From: an uncultured Duganella sp.
Lineage (GTDB): Bacteria > Pseudomonadota > Gammaproteobacteria > Burkholderiales > Burkholderiaceae
Length of the DNA stretch: 14,370 nt
Direction: 5' to 3'
Assembly (NCBI GenBank): GCA_946482635.1
Contig: CAMLSG010000139.1
Span: forward strand, 1 to 14,370
The notes under the pieces were generated by a model. That model ran no database searches, had not been told where the DNA came from, and was given only the letters and a program-made list of their open reading frames with translations. The translations under genes and the position numbers were made by a program. This document shows positions 7,471 through 14,370 of the stretch, one piece after another; position 1 is the first letter of the stretch, and each line of letters opens with the position of its first letter.

Positions 7471-7845
7471 TTACAGTGCGCGATAAATCAACCTGCTGTT
7501 GACGCTCGTGGCCAGGCCATTCTCAAAAGTGACGATGACCCGGATCTCGTCATGAAATCCGATGCCTGGCCCTTTTCCAGCATGGACGGCCACTAGCGTC
7601 TGCGCCTTGCCGGCCGCAGCCGGCTGGTAATTCAAGCTGAACTTCCGGGCTTTGAGATACCGCTCGACCGCTTCTTGCGGTTGGCCGGCTGCGATATATT
7701 TTCTGGCAATCTCGGAAATGTCTGCGCTGGCATCTTTGTGTGTTGCGCGGAACTGTCTTACGTCCTCAACAAACTCGGCTGCCATGGCGCTGCCCTGGCA
7801 AATGAAGAAGAAAACTGCGGCTACCGCTAAAAGCTTGCTTTTCAA
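7471..7845 (-). CDS. Small secreted (periplasmic) hypothetical protein, TTG start
   Basis: A 124-residue protein that I cannot assign to a family. The start chosen is TTG at 7845: it is preceded by AAGGA on the minus strand seven bases away and gives a clean signal peptide (MKSKLLAVAAVFFFICQG, cleavage near SAMA-AEF at residues 19-25). The longer frame from 7917 adds 24 residues that would bury the signal peptide and is unlikely. The mature part has about 100 residues: a helical half (about 25-70, ISEIARKYIAAGQPQEAVERYL) and a strand-rich half (about 85-124, EIRVIVTFENGLATS, ending SRLIYRAL). There are no cysteines in the mature part. It is convergent with hslVU and sits 109 bases after the patatin gene on the same strand, with its own upstream AT-rich region. 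Confidence 0.65.
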   Translation of the reverse strand: MKSKLLAVAAVFFFICQGSAMAAEFVEDVRQFRATHKDASADISEIARKYIAAGQPQEAVERYLKARKFSLNYQPAAAGKAQTLVAVHAGKGPGIGFHDEIRVIVTFENGLATSVNSRLIYRAL

Positions 7846-7902
7846 AATAGATTCCTTTCCCACACGAACACGATGGCAGGGATAAATTACCCCTAAGCAA
7901 TC

Positions 7903-7933
7903 TAGTCTATCAAACAATATTGCAATAAGACTA
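7903..7933. other. AT-rich intergenic segment with inverted repeat
   Basis: TAGTCT (7903-7908) and AGACTA (7928-7933) bracket a 19-base AT-rich loop containing the palindrome CAATATTG. The segment 7846-7954 looks like the most AT-rich of the window and should hold the promoter of the small secreted gene (a TTGATA is present on the minus strand at about 7908-7913) and the end of the gsp/patatin transcript. No T-run follows the stem on the minus strand, and no confident promoter could be assigned. Confidence 0.3.
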
Positions 7934-7954
7934 TTGAATTCTCATCAGGCCGGC

Positions 7955-10252
7955 TTACCAGATCGGGCCGAGGAAGAGGTAGAGAGTCTCTTCACCGCTG
8001 CGGGTGGCGCCGGCGCCGAGGAACAAAGGGCCGAAGCGGGTTTCTACTGACAGGAACGCACTGCCCGCCTGCTTCAGCGCCTTGCCGGTGGCACTGACGC
8101 CGCGGTCGAAGCCGCCGCCCGTCTCCAGCGAGAACCCGGCCCGCATGGTGCCGCCGAAGGCGCTCGGCAGCGCAGCGATGCGGCGCGCCAGCACCAGGCG
8201 GCCCAGCACGATGGTCGGTTCCTGGATCGAATCGGTCGGCGTGCCGGACAAGCGCAGGAAGCCGCCCAGCGTTACCGGCGAAGCGCCCGCTTGCGCCTTG
8301 GCCCATTCCGTCGATACGTGGCCGGCCCAGTCGTTCCATTCAAAAGCCTGCAGCGCAGTCGCGCCCCAGTTGACGCCACCGGTGCCGACGCTCTTGCCGC
8401 TGCCCGGCGTTTGCTCGCGGCCGATGGTAATCAGGGTACCGCGTGTCGGGAAGGCCAGCGAATCCAGCGTATCGACCCGGAAGCGGACGAAGGTCTTGCT
8501 GTCGTATACGCGGTTGACCGGAATCGTCGGGTCTTGCGGGATCAGCGGCCGCACCGAGTTGGCCTGGCGCGTCACGCCGACCGACAGTTCGCCCCAGTTG
8601 CCGAACTGCCTTCCCAGCGCAAATGACGCTGCGCGCGTGCTGTAGGCCACGCGCGCCATGCGCCGCTCCTTCTGGAAGATGTCGCCGGCAATCCTGCCAA
8701 CCTGCGCCGACGGCATCACGAACCATTGCGAGCCTGCGCCCAATGGCTGCCACCACTGGATGCCCAGGCCGCGCTCGTTACCCAGGCGTCCTTCGGTGCG
8801 CAATTCGCCGCCCCACGGATTGAGCGCAGACAGCACGTGCATCACCTTGATGGCGAAATTGTTCGAATCGCGGAAGTCGCTGGCCAGTTCCAGGCCGACC
8901 CGCATGCGGCTGCGCGCCCACTCGGCTTCCGTGGTGCGGATGGTGACGGTACGCTCGCCATCGATGTCGTCGATATCGGTCTCCACGCGCGCCAGGTCGC
9001 CGCGGCCGTACAGCGCAACGGCGGCCTGGCGCACCTGCTCGCGCGTGGTCGGCTGGCCGATCACCAGGCCGGACTGCTTTTCCAGGACTTCGGGATTGAT
9101 TTCGCGCGCGCCCTGGACCTGCACCTTGGCCAGCTTTACCGGACGGTCGGAGTCGGCCGGCGTCGCCAGGCGCAGGCTTTCCATGCTGATGTACTCGCGC
9201 TCCGGCAGTGCCAGCGCGGCCAGGCGCGGCTCCAGTTCGCGCGCGGCCGCTTCGCCGGCGGCCATGGCTTTCTCCCAGGTCGAGAAATCGAGGAAAGTGA
9301 TGCCATCCAGCTTGGGAGCAATCAGGATATCGTCCTTGCGCAATTCGCTGAGCGAGCGCTGCACGTTCTGCTCGGTCAGGATCTGCAGCATCTGGTTGGC
9401 CACGCCCAGCGCGCTGCCCAGCTCTTTTTCCGGCGCCAGCGTGGTGCCGACGTTGACGGCGATGACGATGTCGGCACCCATGGCGCGCGCCATGTCGACC
9501 GGCAGGTTGCGAACCAGACCGCCATCGACCACCAGGTGGTCCTTGATGCGCACCGGCGCGAACACGCCCGGCACCGCCAGCGAGGCGCGGATGGTCTGGA
9601 ACAGCGGGGTGTTGTCGAGCACCACCAGTTCGCCGGTCAGCAGGTCGGAGGCGACCGAGCGGAATGGCAGCGGCAACTGGCTGACCGGCAGGTCGCGCGT
9701 GCCGCGCGGCAGCAGGCGTTGCAGGGCCATTTCCAGCGCAGCATTGCTGGCCGCGCCCGGCGGGCCTTGCACGCCTTTGCGCGTGATGCCGAATTCGATA
9801 CGGGAGGGGATCTGGATGTCTTCGTCGCGGCGGCGGAAATGCAGCTCGTCGCGCGCGGGGCGGTCGGCTACCACGCTGTCCCAGTCGGTGGTGGCGGCCA
9901 TGGTTTCAAGGTCTTTGAGCGAGGCGCCGGCGGCCCAGGCGCCGCCGATCACGCTGCCCATCGAGGTGCCGACCACGATGTCGACCGGGATGCGCATTTC
10001 CTGCAGGGCGCGCAGGACGCCGACGTGGGCGAAACCGCGCGCGCCGCCGCTTAGTACCAGGGCGACTCTCGGGCGCTTGGAAACCGGTACACCGGTGTCA
10101 GACCCACTGGGTCCGACACCCGCCAGCGACTGCCGCGTGTCAGGGGTCTGACGGGACGGCCAATCCGGCTTGGGTCTGCCCCCGCTTTCCGGGTTTTCGG
10201 CGGCGCAGGCGAGGCCCGCGCACAAAGCCAGGAGAAAGACCAAGCGCCTCAT
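7955..10252 (-). CDS. Patatin-POTRA-beta-barrel protein (type Vd autotransporter, PlpD-like phospholipase)
   Basis: A 765-residue outer-membrane protein with the PlpD layout. A signal peptide (about 1-18) is followed by a linker (19-59) and a patatin lipase domain (about 60-350). The oxyanion motif GGARG is at 69-73, the nucleophile S97 in GTSMG, and the dyad Asp D243 in DGG, so the enzyme should be active on phospholipids or other acyl esters. One POTRA-like domain lies at about 370-442 (VKLAKVQVQGAREI), then a BamA/Omp85-type barrel (about 447-765) ending in FLGPIW. PlpD-type proteins export their lipase through their own barrel with BAM help. The ATG overlaps the gspC stop (ATGA), so the gene is the last of the gsp operon. 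Residues 34-57 are encoded by a dispersed palindromic repeat. C16 has no convincing lipobox. Confidence 0.92.
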   Translation of the reverse strand: MRRLVFLLALCAGLACAAENPESGGRPKPDWPSRQTPDTRQSLAGVGPSGSDTGVPVSKRPRVALVLSGGARGFAHVGVLRALQEMRIPVDIVVGTSMGSVIGGAWAAGASLKDLETMAATTDWDSVVADRPARDELHFRRRDEDIQIPSRIEFGITRKGVQGPPGAASNAALEMALQRLLPRGTRDLPVSQLPLPFRSVASDLLTGELVVLDNTPLFQTIRASLAVPGVFAPVRIKDHLVVDGGLVRNLPVDMARAMGADIVIAVNVGTTLAPEKELGSALGVANQMLQILTEQNVQRSLSELRKDDILIAPKLDGITFLDFSTWEKAMAAGEAAARELEPRLAALALPEREYISMESLRLATPADSDRPVKLAKVQVQGAREINPEVLEKQSGLVIGQPTTREQVRQAAVALYGRGDLARVETDIDDIDGERTVTIRTTEAEWARSRMRVGLELASDFRDSNNFAIKVMHVLSALNPWGGELRTEGRLGNERGLGIQWWQPLGAGSQWFVMPSAQVGRIAGDIFQKERRMARVAYSTRAASFALGRQFGNWGELSVGVTRQANSVRPLIPQDPTIPVNRVYDSKTFVRFRVDTLDSLAFPTRGTLITIGREQTPGSGKSVGTGGVNWGATALQAFEWNDWAGHVSTEWAKAQAGASPVTLGGFLRLSGTPTDSIQEPTIVLGRLVLARRIAALPSAFGGTMRAGFSLETGGGFDRGVSATGKALKQAGSAFLSVETRFGPLFLGAGATRSGEETLYLFLGPIW
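10081..10152. repeat. REP-like palindromic repeat inside the patatin coding region
   Basis: GGTGTCAGACCC (10094-10105) and GGGTCCGACACC (10109-10120) form a 12-bp inverted repeat with one mismatch and an ACT loop. A second, degenerate palindrome follows (GTCAG 10139-10143, CTGAC 10148-10152) and includes another exact GGGTCTGAC at 10144-10152. The part 10081-10105 is the same repeat as 482-506 in inverse orientation (23 of 25 bases). The insert length keeps the frame and encodes residues 34-57 of the patatin protein, between signal peptide and lipase domain. Confidence 0.75.
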
Positions 10253-10824
10253 CGCGCTTGCGGCACTCCACCGGTCGGTTGGGCCGAAGTGGTCGGCGGC
10301 TGGGCCGGCGCCATCTGCACCGGCGGCGGCGCCAGTTGCGGCGGTGCCGGCGTACCCAGGGGCGGGGGCTGCGGCGGTTCCATCGGCCCGCCCACCGGCG
10401 AGGTAATCCCGCCGCTCGAGCTCACGCCCTGGTCGCTCATCAGGTCCAGGCGCTTCTGCACCCCGCCCTCCATCAGGATCACATGGCGCGGCTGAACGTC
10501 CTTCACGCTGACGCCCGGCGACAGCTCGGAACCAACCGGGAACGCCTTGGCCGGCTGCCCGTCAGCCGAAATGATCGCCACGCTGCCGTGGCCGCGCGTA
10601 TCGGCCACCACTCCTCGCAACTGGTAGTTGCTGACCACCGCCACCGCAGTGTTCCCGCCAAACAGCCCGCGCGCCGCGTCCATGTTCGCTTCCGGCACTT
10701 GCATTACTGGCGCCGCCGCAAGCGGGCGCTGCTTCGGCTTGAATAGCTGCATGCCCCAGTAGGCCAGCGAGGCAGACAGCACCGCGACGGCGGCCACACT
10801 GCAGATCAAAGGCAAACGTTTCAA
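10249..10824 (-). CDS. gspC: Type II secretion inner-membrane connector GspC (short, no PDZ)
   Basis: GspC links the inner-membrane platform to the GspD secretin through its periplasmic HR domain. It has 191 residues. A short cytoplasmic start is followed by a membrane helix (about 6-26), then an HR-like domain (about 48-128; ARGLFGG, NYQLRGVVAD, SVAIISADGQPAKAF, VILMEGGVQKRL). Residues from about 132 are a Gly/Pro/Gln-rich tail (PPQPPPLGTPAPPQLAPPP) in place of the PDZ or coiled coil of longer GspC proteins of about 270-300 residues. The start is TTG 10824: GGAG (plus-strand 10832-10835) lies seven bases upstream, and no ATG lies between it and the gspF stop, 15 bases away. The TGA overlaps the patatin ATG. 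The call rests on context plus HR features. Confidence 0.85.
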   Translation of the reverse strand: MKRLPLICSVAAVAVLSASLAYWGMQLFKPKQRPLAAAPVMQVPEANMDAARGLFGGNTAVAVVSNYQLRGVVADTRGHGSVAIISADGQPAKAFPVGSELSPGVSVKDVQPRHVILMEGGVQKRLDLMSDQGVSSSGGITSPVGGPMEPPQPPPLGTPAPPQLAPPPVQMAPAQPPTTSAQPTGGVPQAR

Positions 10825-10839
10825 TTCAATTCTCCAGGT

Positions 10840-12060
10840 TCAGCGCACGAGCTGATTGATTTCGATAATCGGCATCAGCACGGCCAGCACGATCAGCAGC
10901 ACTACCACGCCCATTGCCAGGATCAGCATCGGTTCCAGCAGGCCGGCGATGGTCAGCGTGCGGCGCTCCAGGTCAGATTCCTGCGCGCTGGCGGCGCGGT
11001 CCAGCATGGCGGGCAGTTCGCCGGTGATTTCGCCGGCGCGGATCATATGGACCAGCATCGGCGGGAAGTGCTTTTGCGCCGACAGCGAACGGGCCAGGCT
11101 GGCGCCTTCGCGCACGGAGTCGCTGGCCTGCTCGACCAGCTGGCGCATGGCCACGTTGGACAGCGTGTCGCGGCTGGTTTCCAGCGCGCGCAGGATGGGT
11201 ACGCCCGAGCCGGTGGTAATCGCCAGCGTGCTGGCAAAGCGCGAGGTATTCAGGCTGCGTTCGAACTTGCCGTACAGCGGCGCGGTCAGCAGCCAGGTGT
11301 GCCAGCGCAGCTTGATGTCGGGGTTCTGCAGCATGCGCCGCACCACGAAGCCCGCGGCTACCAGGATGCCCAGCACGACGAAGCCGTAGCTGCGCACGAA
11401 GTCCGAGATCGCCAGCATGATTACCGTCAGCAGCGGCAGCTTCTGTTTGGTGTTGGCGAACACCGACACGATCTGCGGCACCACATAGGTGAGCAGGAAG
11501 ATCACGATCAGGAACGCCACCACGGTCACGATGGCCGGATAGGTAAAGGCCAGCTTGACCTTCTGCACCAGGGCGTTGCGGCGTTCGATATAGTCGGCCA
11601 GGCGCGACAGCACGCGCGACAACTGGCCGATCTGCTCGCCGGACGCGACCAGCGCGCGGTAGATTTCCTGGAAATCGCGCGGGTGGCGCGACAGTGCGTC
11701 CGACAGCGAAGAACCGCCCATGACTTCGGAGCGGATCGAGGCCACCAGGTCGCGCACGTACTGGCGTTCTGCCTGTTCCAGCAATGCCGTGAAGGCTTGC
11801 TCCAGCGGCAGGCCCGCTTCCAGCAGGCTGGCAAGCTGGCGCGTGAACAATGCCAGCTCCACGGTGCTGAGCTTTTCGCCGAAGCCGCGGCGCGAGGTGG
11901 CGCCGCTGGCATCGACCTGGGCCTCGATGGCGTCGACCTTGATCGGCACCAGGCCCTGCGAACGCAGGTCGGCGCGCGCGGAACGGGCGCTGTCGGCATT
12001 GACCACGCCCTTCTTGGTGGCGCCCGCCGCATCGACGGCTTCATATCGGAAGGCCGGCAT
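10840..12060 (-). CDS. gspF: Type II secretion inner-membrane platform protein GspF
   Basis: Polytopic inner-membrane protein at the centre of the type II assembly platform, contacting the GspE ATPase and the pseudopilus. It has 406 residues, the usual length. The N-terminus MPAFRYEAVDAAGATKKG is characteristic. Two T2SSF domains follow (about 69-192 and 272-394), with membrane helices at about 172-194, 224-242 and 374-398. The motif EAGLPLEQAF (81-90) in the first domain is echoed by TGSGVPILRAL (283-292) in the second. The ATG is preceded by AAGGA (plus-strand 12068-12072) inside the end of gspE, and the gap to gspE is 3 bases. A type IV pilus PilC is the main alternative, but the gspD-E-F-C context settles the call. 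Confidence 0.95.
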   Translation of the reverse strand: MPAFRYEAVDAAGATKKGVVNADSARSARADLRSQGLVPIKVDAIEAQVDASGATSRRGFGEKLSTVELALFTRQLASLLEAGLPLEQAFTALLEQAERQYVRDLVASIRSEVMGGSSLSDALSRHPRDFQEIYRALVASGEQIGQLSRVLSRLADYIERRNALVQKVKLAFTYPAIVTVVAFLIVIFLLTYVVPQIVSVFANTKQKLPLLTVIMLAISDFVRSYGFVVLGILVAAGFVVRRMLQNPDIKLRWHTWLLTAPLYGKFERSLNTSRFASTLAITTGSGVPILRALETSRDTLSNVAMRQLVEQASDSVREGASLARSLSAQKHFPPMLVHMIRAGEITGELPAMLDRAASAQESDLERRTLTIAGLLEPMLILAMGVVVLLIVLAVLMPIIEINQLVR

Positions 12061-12063
12061 CGC

Positions 12064-13488
12064 TTAGTCCTTCGTCACGCGCAGCAGTTCGGCCGGCGTG
12101 GTAATGCCCTGCTGCAGCCAGCGCTCGCCGTCTTCGCGCATGGTGGTCATGCCGCCATGCTGCTGGGCGGTGACGCGGATTTCCGCTTCCGAGGTGCGGT
12201 CGTGGATCTGGGCGCGAATGTGTTCGTCGGTCTGCAGCAATTCGTAGATGCCGACGCGGCCCTGGTAGCCGGTATTGCCGCAATGTTCGCAGCCCACGGC
12301 TTTCCATTGCGTGCCGTCGAAGGTCTTGCAGCTCGGGCACAGCTTGCGCACCAGGCGCTGCGCCAGCACGCCAAGCAGCGACGAGGACAGCAGGAAAGGT
12401 TCGATGCCCATGTCCAGCAAACGGGTCACCGCGGCAGCGGCGTCGTTGGTGTGCAGGGTCGCCAGCACCAGGTGGCCGGTGAGCGAGGCCTGCACCGCGA
12501 TCTGCGCCGTTTCCAGGTCGCGGATCTCGCCGATCATGATCACGTCCGGGTCCTGGCGCAGGATGGCGCGCAGGGCCTTGGCAAAGGTCATGTCGATACG
12601 CGCGTTGACCTGGGTCTGGCCGACGCCGTGCAGGTCGTATTCGACCGGGTCTTCCACCGTCATGATGTTGGTGGAGGTGTTGTTCAGCATGGACAGCGCA
12701 GCGTACAGCGTGGTGGTCTTGCCGGAGCCGGTCGGCCCGGTGACCAGCACGATGCCGTGCGGCTGGTTGATCAGGCTATTGAACTGCCCCATCATCTTTT
12801 CGCTCATGCCGAGGTGGGACAGGTCGAGGCGGCCCGCTTCCTTGTCCAGCAGACGCAGCACGGCGCGTTCGCCGTGGCCGGTCGGCAGAGTGGAGACACG
12901 CACGTCCACCGGCTTGCCGCCCACGCGCAGCGTGATGCGGCCGTCCTGCGGCAAGCGCTTTTCGGCGATGTCGAGCTGCGCCATGATCTTGATACGCGAG
13001 ATCAGCGAGCCGTGGATCGCCTTGCGCGGGCGCACGATGTCGCGCAGCGCGCCGTCGACGCGGAAACGCACCACCGAGGTCTGTTCGAACGGCTCGATGT
13101 GGATATCCGATGCGCCGTCGCGCAGGGCTTGCGTCAGCAGCGCATTGATCATACGGATCACCGGCGCATCGTCGGACGATTCCAGCAGGTCTTCAATCGC
13201 CGGCACGTCCTGCAGCAGCTTGGTCAGGTCCAGGTCGGCGTCGAATTCTTCCGCCACCTGCGAAGCGTCGCCGCTGGCACTGGCGTAAGCGGTGGCAATC
13301 GCCGCTTCCAGGTCGGCGCGCGACAGGTGCTTGAGGTTGATGCGGCCGAAGCGGCGCGACACTTCCGCGATCGCGGAAGCAGGCGTGGCGTTCGACATCA
13401 TCACGTCGACCGCGTGCTCGGCTTCGGCGCTGGGCTGGGCCAGCACCAGGTAATCGCGCGCGAAGGCGTAGGGCAGGAGGTTGGTCAT
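12064..13488 (-). CDS. gspE: Type II secretion ATPase GspE
   Basis: Cytoplasmic hexameric ATPase that drives pseudopilus assembly through GspF and GspL. It has 474 residues. An N1E-like domain (about 1-75) precedes the N2E/ATPase core. Walker [11 protein letters not shown] is at 251-260, the Asp box VEDPVE at 278-283, Walker [11 protein letters not shown] at 315-324 and the His box TLHTNDA at 344-350. The four-cysteine zinc element is present as CPSC (384-387) and CEHC (400-403); the second pair is followed by [15 protein letters not shown], the C-terminal signature. The ATG 13488 has only a weak ribosome site and lies 9 bases after gspD, so coupling is likely. All catalytic motifs are intact. 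Confidence 0.96.
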   Translation of the reverse strand: MTNLLPYAFARDYLVLAQPSAEAEHAVDVMMSNATPASAIAEVSRRFGRINLKHLSRADLEAAIATAYASASGDASQVAEEFDADLDLTKLLQDVPAIEDLLESSDDAPVIRMINALLTQALRDGASDIHIEPFEQTSVVRFRVDGALRDIVRPRKAIHGSLISRIKIMAQLDIAEKRLPQDGRITLRVGGKPVDVRVSTLPTGHGERAVLRLLDKEAGRLDLSHLGMSEKMMGQFNSLINQPHGIVLVTGPTGSGKTTTLYAALSMLNNTSTNIMTVEDPVEYDLHGVGQTQVNARIDMTFAKALRAILRQDPDVIMIGEIRDLETAQIAVQASLTGHLVLATLHTNDAAAAVTRLLDMGIEPFLLSSSLLGVLAQRLVRKLCPSCKTFDGTQWKAVGCEHCGNTGYQGRVGIYELLQTDEHIRAQIHDRTSEAEIRVTAQQHGGMTTMREDGERWLQQGITTPAELLRVTKD

Positions 13489-13497
13489 CGCTCGCTT

Positions 13498-14370
13498 TTA
13501 CTGTTGCTGTTGCTTCTGTTCAGGCACGGTGCGCGGGGCCGGCGGAATCGGGCGCACCAGCTGGCCGCCGCCGCTCGGCTCACCGTTGACCAGTTGCGGC
13601 AGGGTCGGGCGGCCCAGGTCCTGCACCACCATGCTCGATTCAGGCTTGGAGGCTTCCTGCGAGCCGCGGATAAAGTCGTAGCGGTCCGCGGTCAGGCTCA
13701 TTTGCTGCTCGCGGTTGCGCACCACTACCGGGCGCAGGAACACCATCAGGTTGGTCTTCTTGCGTTGGCGCTTCTGGTACTTGAACAGGTTGCCGATCAG
13801 CGGGATGTCGCCCAGGCCCGGCACCTTTTCCACGCCGTCGCTGGTGTCGTCCTGGATCAGGCCGCCGAGGATCAGCACCTGGCCATCGTCGGCCAGGATG
13901 TTGGTTTCGATCACGCGGTTCTTCAGGATCAGGCCACTGGTCGAAGTCACGCTGGTATCGATGCTCGAGCTTTCGTTATAGATCGCCAGCTTGATGGTGC
14001 CGCCTTCGGAAATCTGCGGGCGCACTTTCAGGGTAATGCCGACGTCCTTGCGGTCCACCGTGGTAAACGGGTTGCCGGCGGTGCCGGCGGTATTGGTGTA
14101 CGAGCCGGTCACGATCGGCACGTTCTGGCCAACCTTGATGGTCGCCACTTCGTTGTCCAGCGTGATCATGTTCGGCGTGGACAGGATATTGCTGTCGCCG
14201 TCCGAGCCCAGGGCGTGGGCAATCGCGCCCAGTCCCAGCTTGCCGTTGGCGAGCTGCTTGAACACGCCCAGCGTCAGGCCGGCGCCCGGCGGAGTCACCG
14301 TGGTGGTGCCGGTGGCGTTGGCGAGGTTGTTCAGGCTGATGATGTTGTTGCCCGAATCGGTCGCGAACGA
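13498..14370 (-). CDS. gspD: Type II secretion outer-membrane secretin GspD, C-terminal part (5' end outside window)
   Basis: Secretin that forms the outer-membrane exit channel of type II secretion. The frame is open to the window edge, so 290 C-terminal residues are visible. They cover the secretin domain: NILSTPNMITLDNEVATIKVG (about 61-81 of the visible part), GQVLILGGLIQDD (163-175) and the hallmark VPGLGDIPLIGNLF (183-196), followed by KKTNLMVFLRPVVV. The last 60 or so residues are a hydrophilic, Pro/Gln-rich tail ending EQKQQQQ, where a pilotin-binding S-domain may sit. A GTG in the visible part (14298) is internal, since coding similarity continues upstream of it. The TAA is 9 bases before the gspE ATG. 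This is probably the first of the D-E-F-C genes, but the true operon start is not visible. Confidence 0.95.
   Translation of the reverse strand, partial: SFATDSGNNIISLNNLANATGTTTVTPPGAGLTLGVFKQLANGKLGLGAIAHALGSDGDSNILSTPNMITLDNEVATIKVGQNVPIVTGSYTNTAGTAGNPFTTVDRKDVGITLKVRPQISEGGTIKLAIYNESSSIDTSVTSTSGLILKNRVIETNILADDGQVLILGGLIQDDTSDGVEKVPGLGDIPLIGNLFKYQKRQRKKTNLMVFLRPVVVRNREQQMSLTADRYDFIRGSQEASKPESSMVVQDLGRPTLPQLVNGEPSGGGQLVRPIPPAPRTVPEQKQQQQ

Noticed and set aside
8658..10151. Two long plus-strand open frames (to 10151 and 10054)
   Set aside because: Both are antisense to the patatin gene, which has intact catalytic motifs and a full domain layout. The frames are Ser/Arg- or Gln/His-rich without domains.
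10195..10252. Lipoprotein signal in the patatin N-terminus (C11 or C16)
   Set aside because: Neither cysteine has a good lipobox: the residue before C11 is Leu, and the -3 position of C16 is Gly. A signal peptidase I site after ACA is more likely.
12275..13288. A 337-codon plus-strand open frame
   Set aside because: It is antisense to gspE, with Ser/Arg-rich sequence. gspE is unambiguous from its Walker, His-box and zinc motifs.

Overview
The window looks like chromosomal DNA of a GC-rich betaproteobacterium, most likely Oxalobacteraceae (Massilia/Duganella/Janthinobacterium type). This rests on recognised protein families and gene order: a Burkholderiales-type porin, DUF484-xerC, a COG0523 GTPase next to a cysteine-poor DksA, hslVU with the betaproteobacterial HslV propeptide, and a gspD-E-F-C order. 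No database search was possible.

Layout. Plus strand, 1-7427: the 3' end of an outer-membrane porin; a dispersed palindromic repeat; DUF484 and xerC as a tight pair; a zinc-type CobW/COG0523 GTPase; dksA with a clear intrinsic terminator; a duplicated helical/STAS-like protein of unknown role; then hslV-hslU and a small basic protein, joined by overlapping stop and start codons behind a heat-shock-like promoter. Minus strand, 14370-7471: the 3' part of gspD, then gspE, gspF, gspC (type II secretion) and a patatin-POTRA-beta-barrel protein (type Vd, PlpD-like) whose ATG overlaps the gspC stop. A small secreted protein with a TTG start follows. The two blocks converge at about 7428-7470. No gene-free stretch exceeds about 110 bases. 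I see no tRNA, rRNA, CRISPR array, insertion sequence or phage gene.

How the genes fit. XerC resolves chromosome dimers. The CobW GTPase is a likely metal chaperone, and its neighbour DksA has lost three of its four zinc cysteines. HslUV is the heat-shock ATP-dependent protease. The gsp genes supply the outer-membrane secretin, assembly ATPase, inner-membrane platform and connector of a type II secretion system; the pseudopilin genes expected next are replaced here by the patatin gene.

Main points of interest: (1) a REP-like palindromic repeat found both behind the porin and, in frame, inside the patatin gene, where it encodes residues 34-57; (2) a type Vd patatin translationally coupled to a type II secretion operon; (3) an internally duplicated STAS protein with both phosphoserine positions lost; (4) an undescribed basic 67-residue protein coupled to hslVU; (5) a sigma32-like promoter overlapped by a UUCG hairpin in front of hslV. 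None of these proves a new system; (1), (2) and (4) deserve the most attention.
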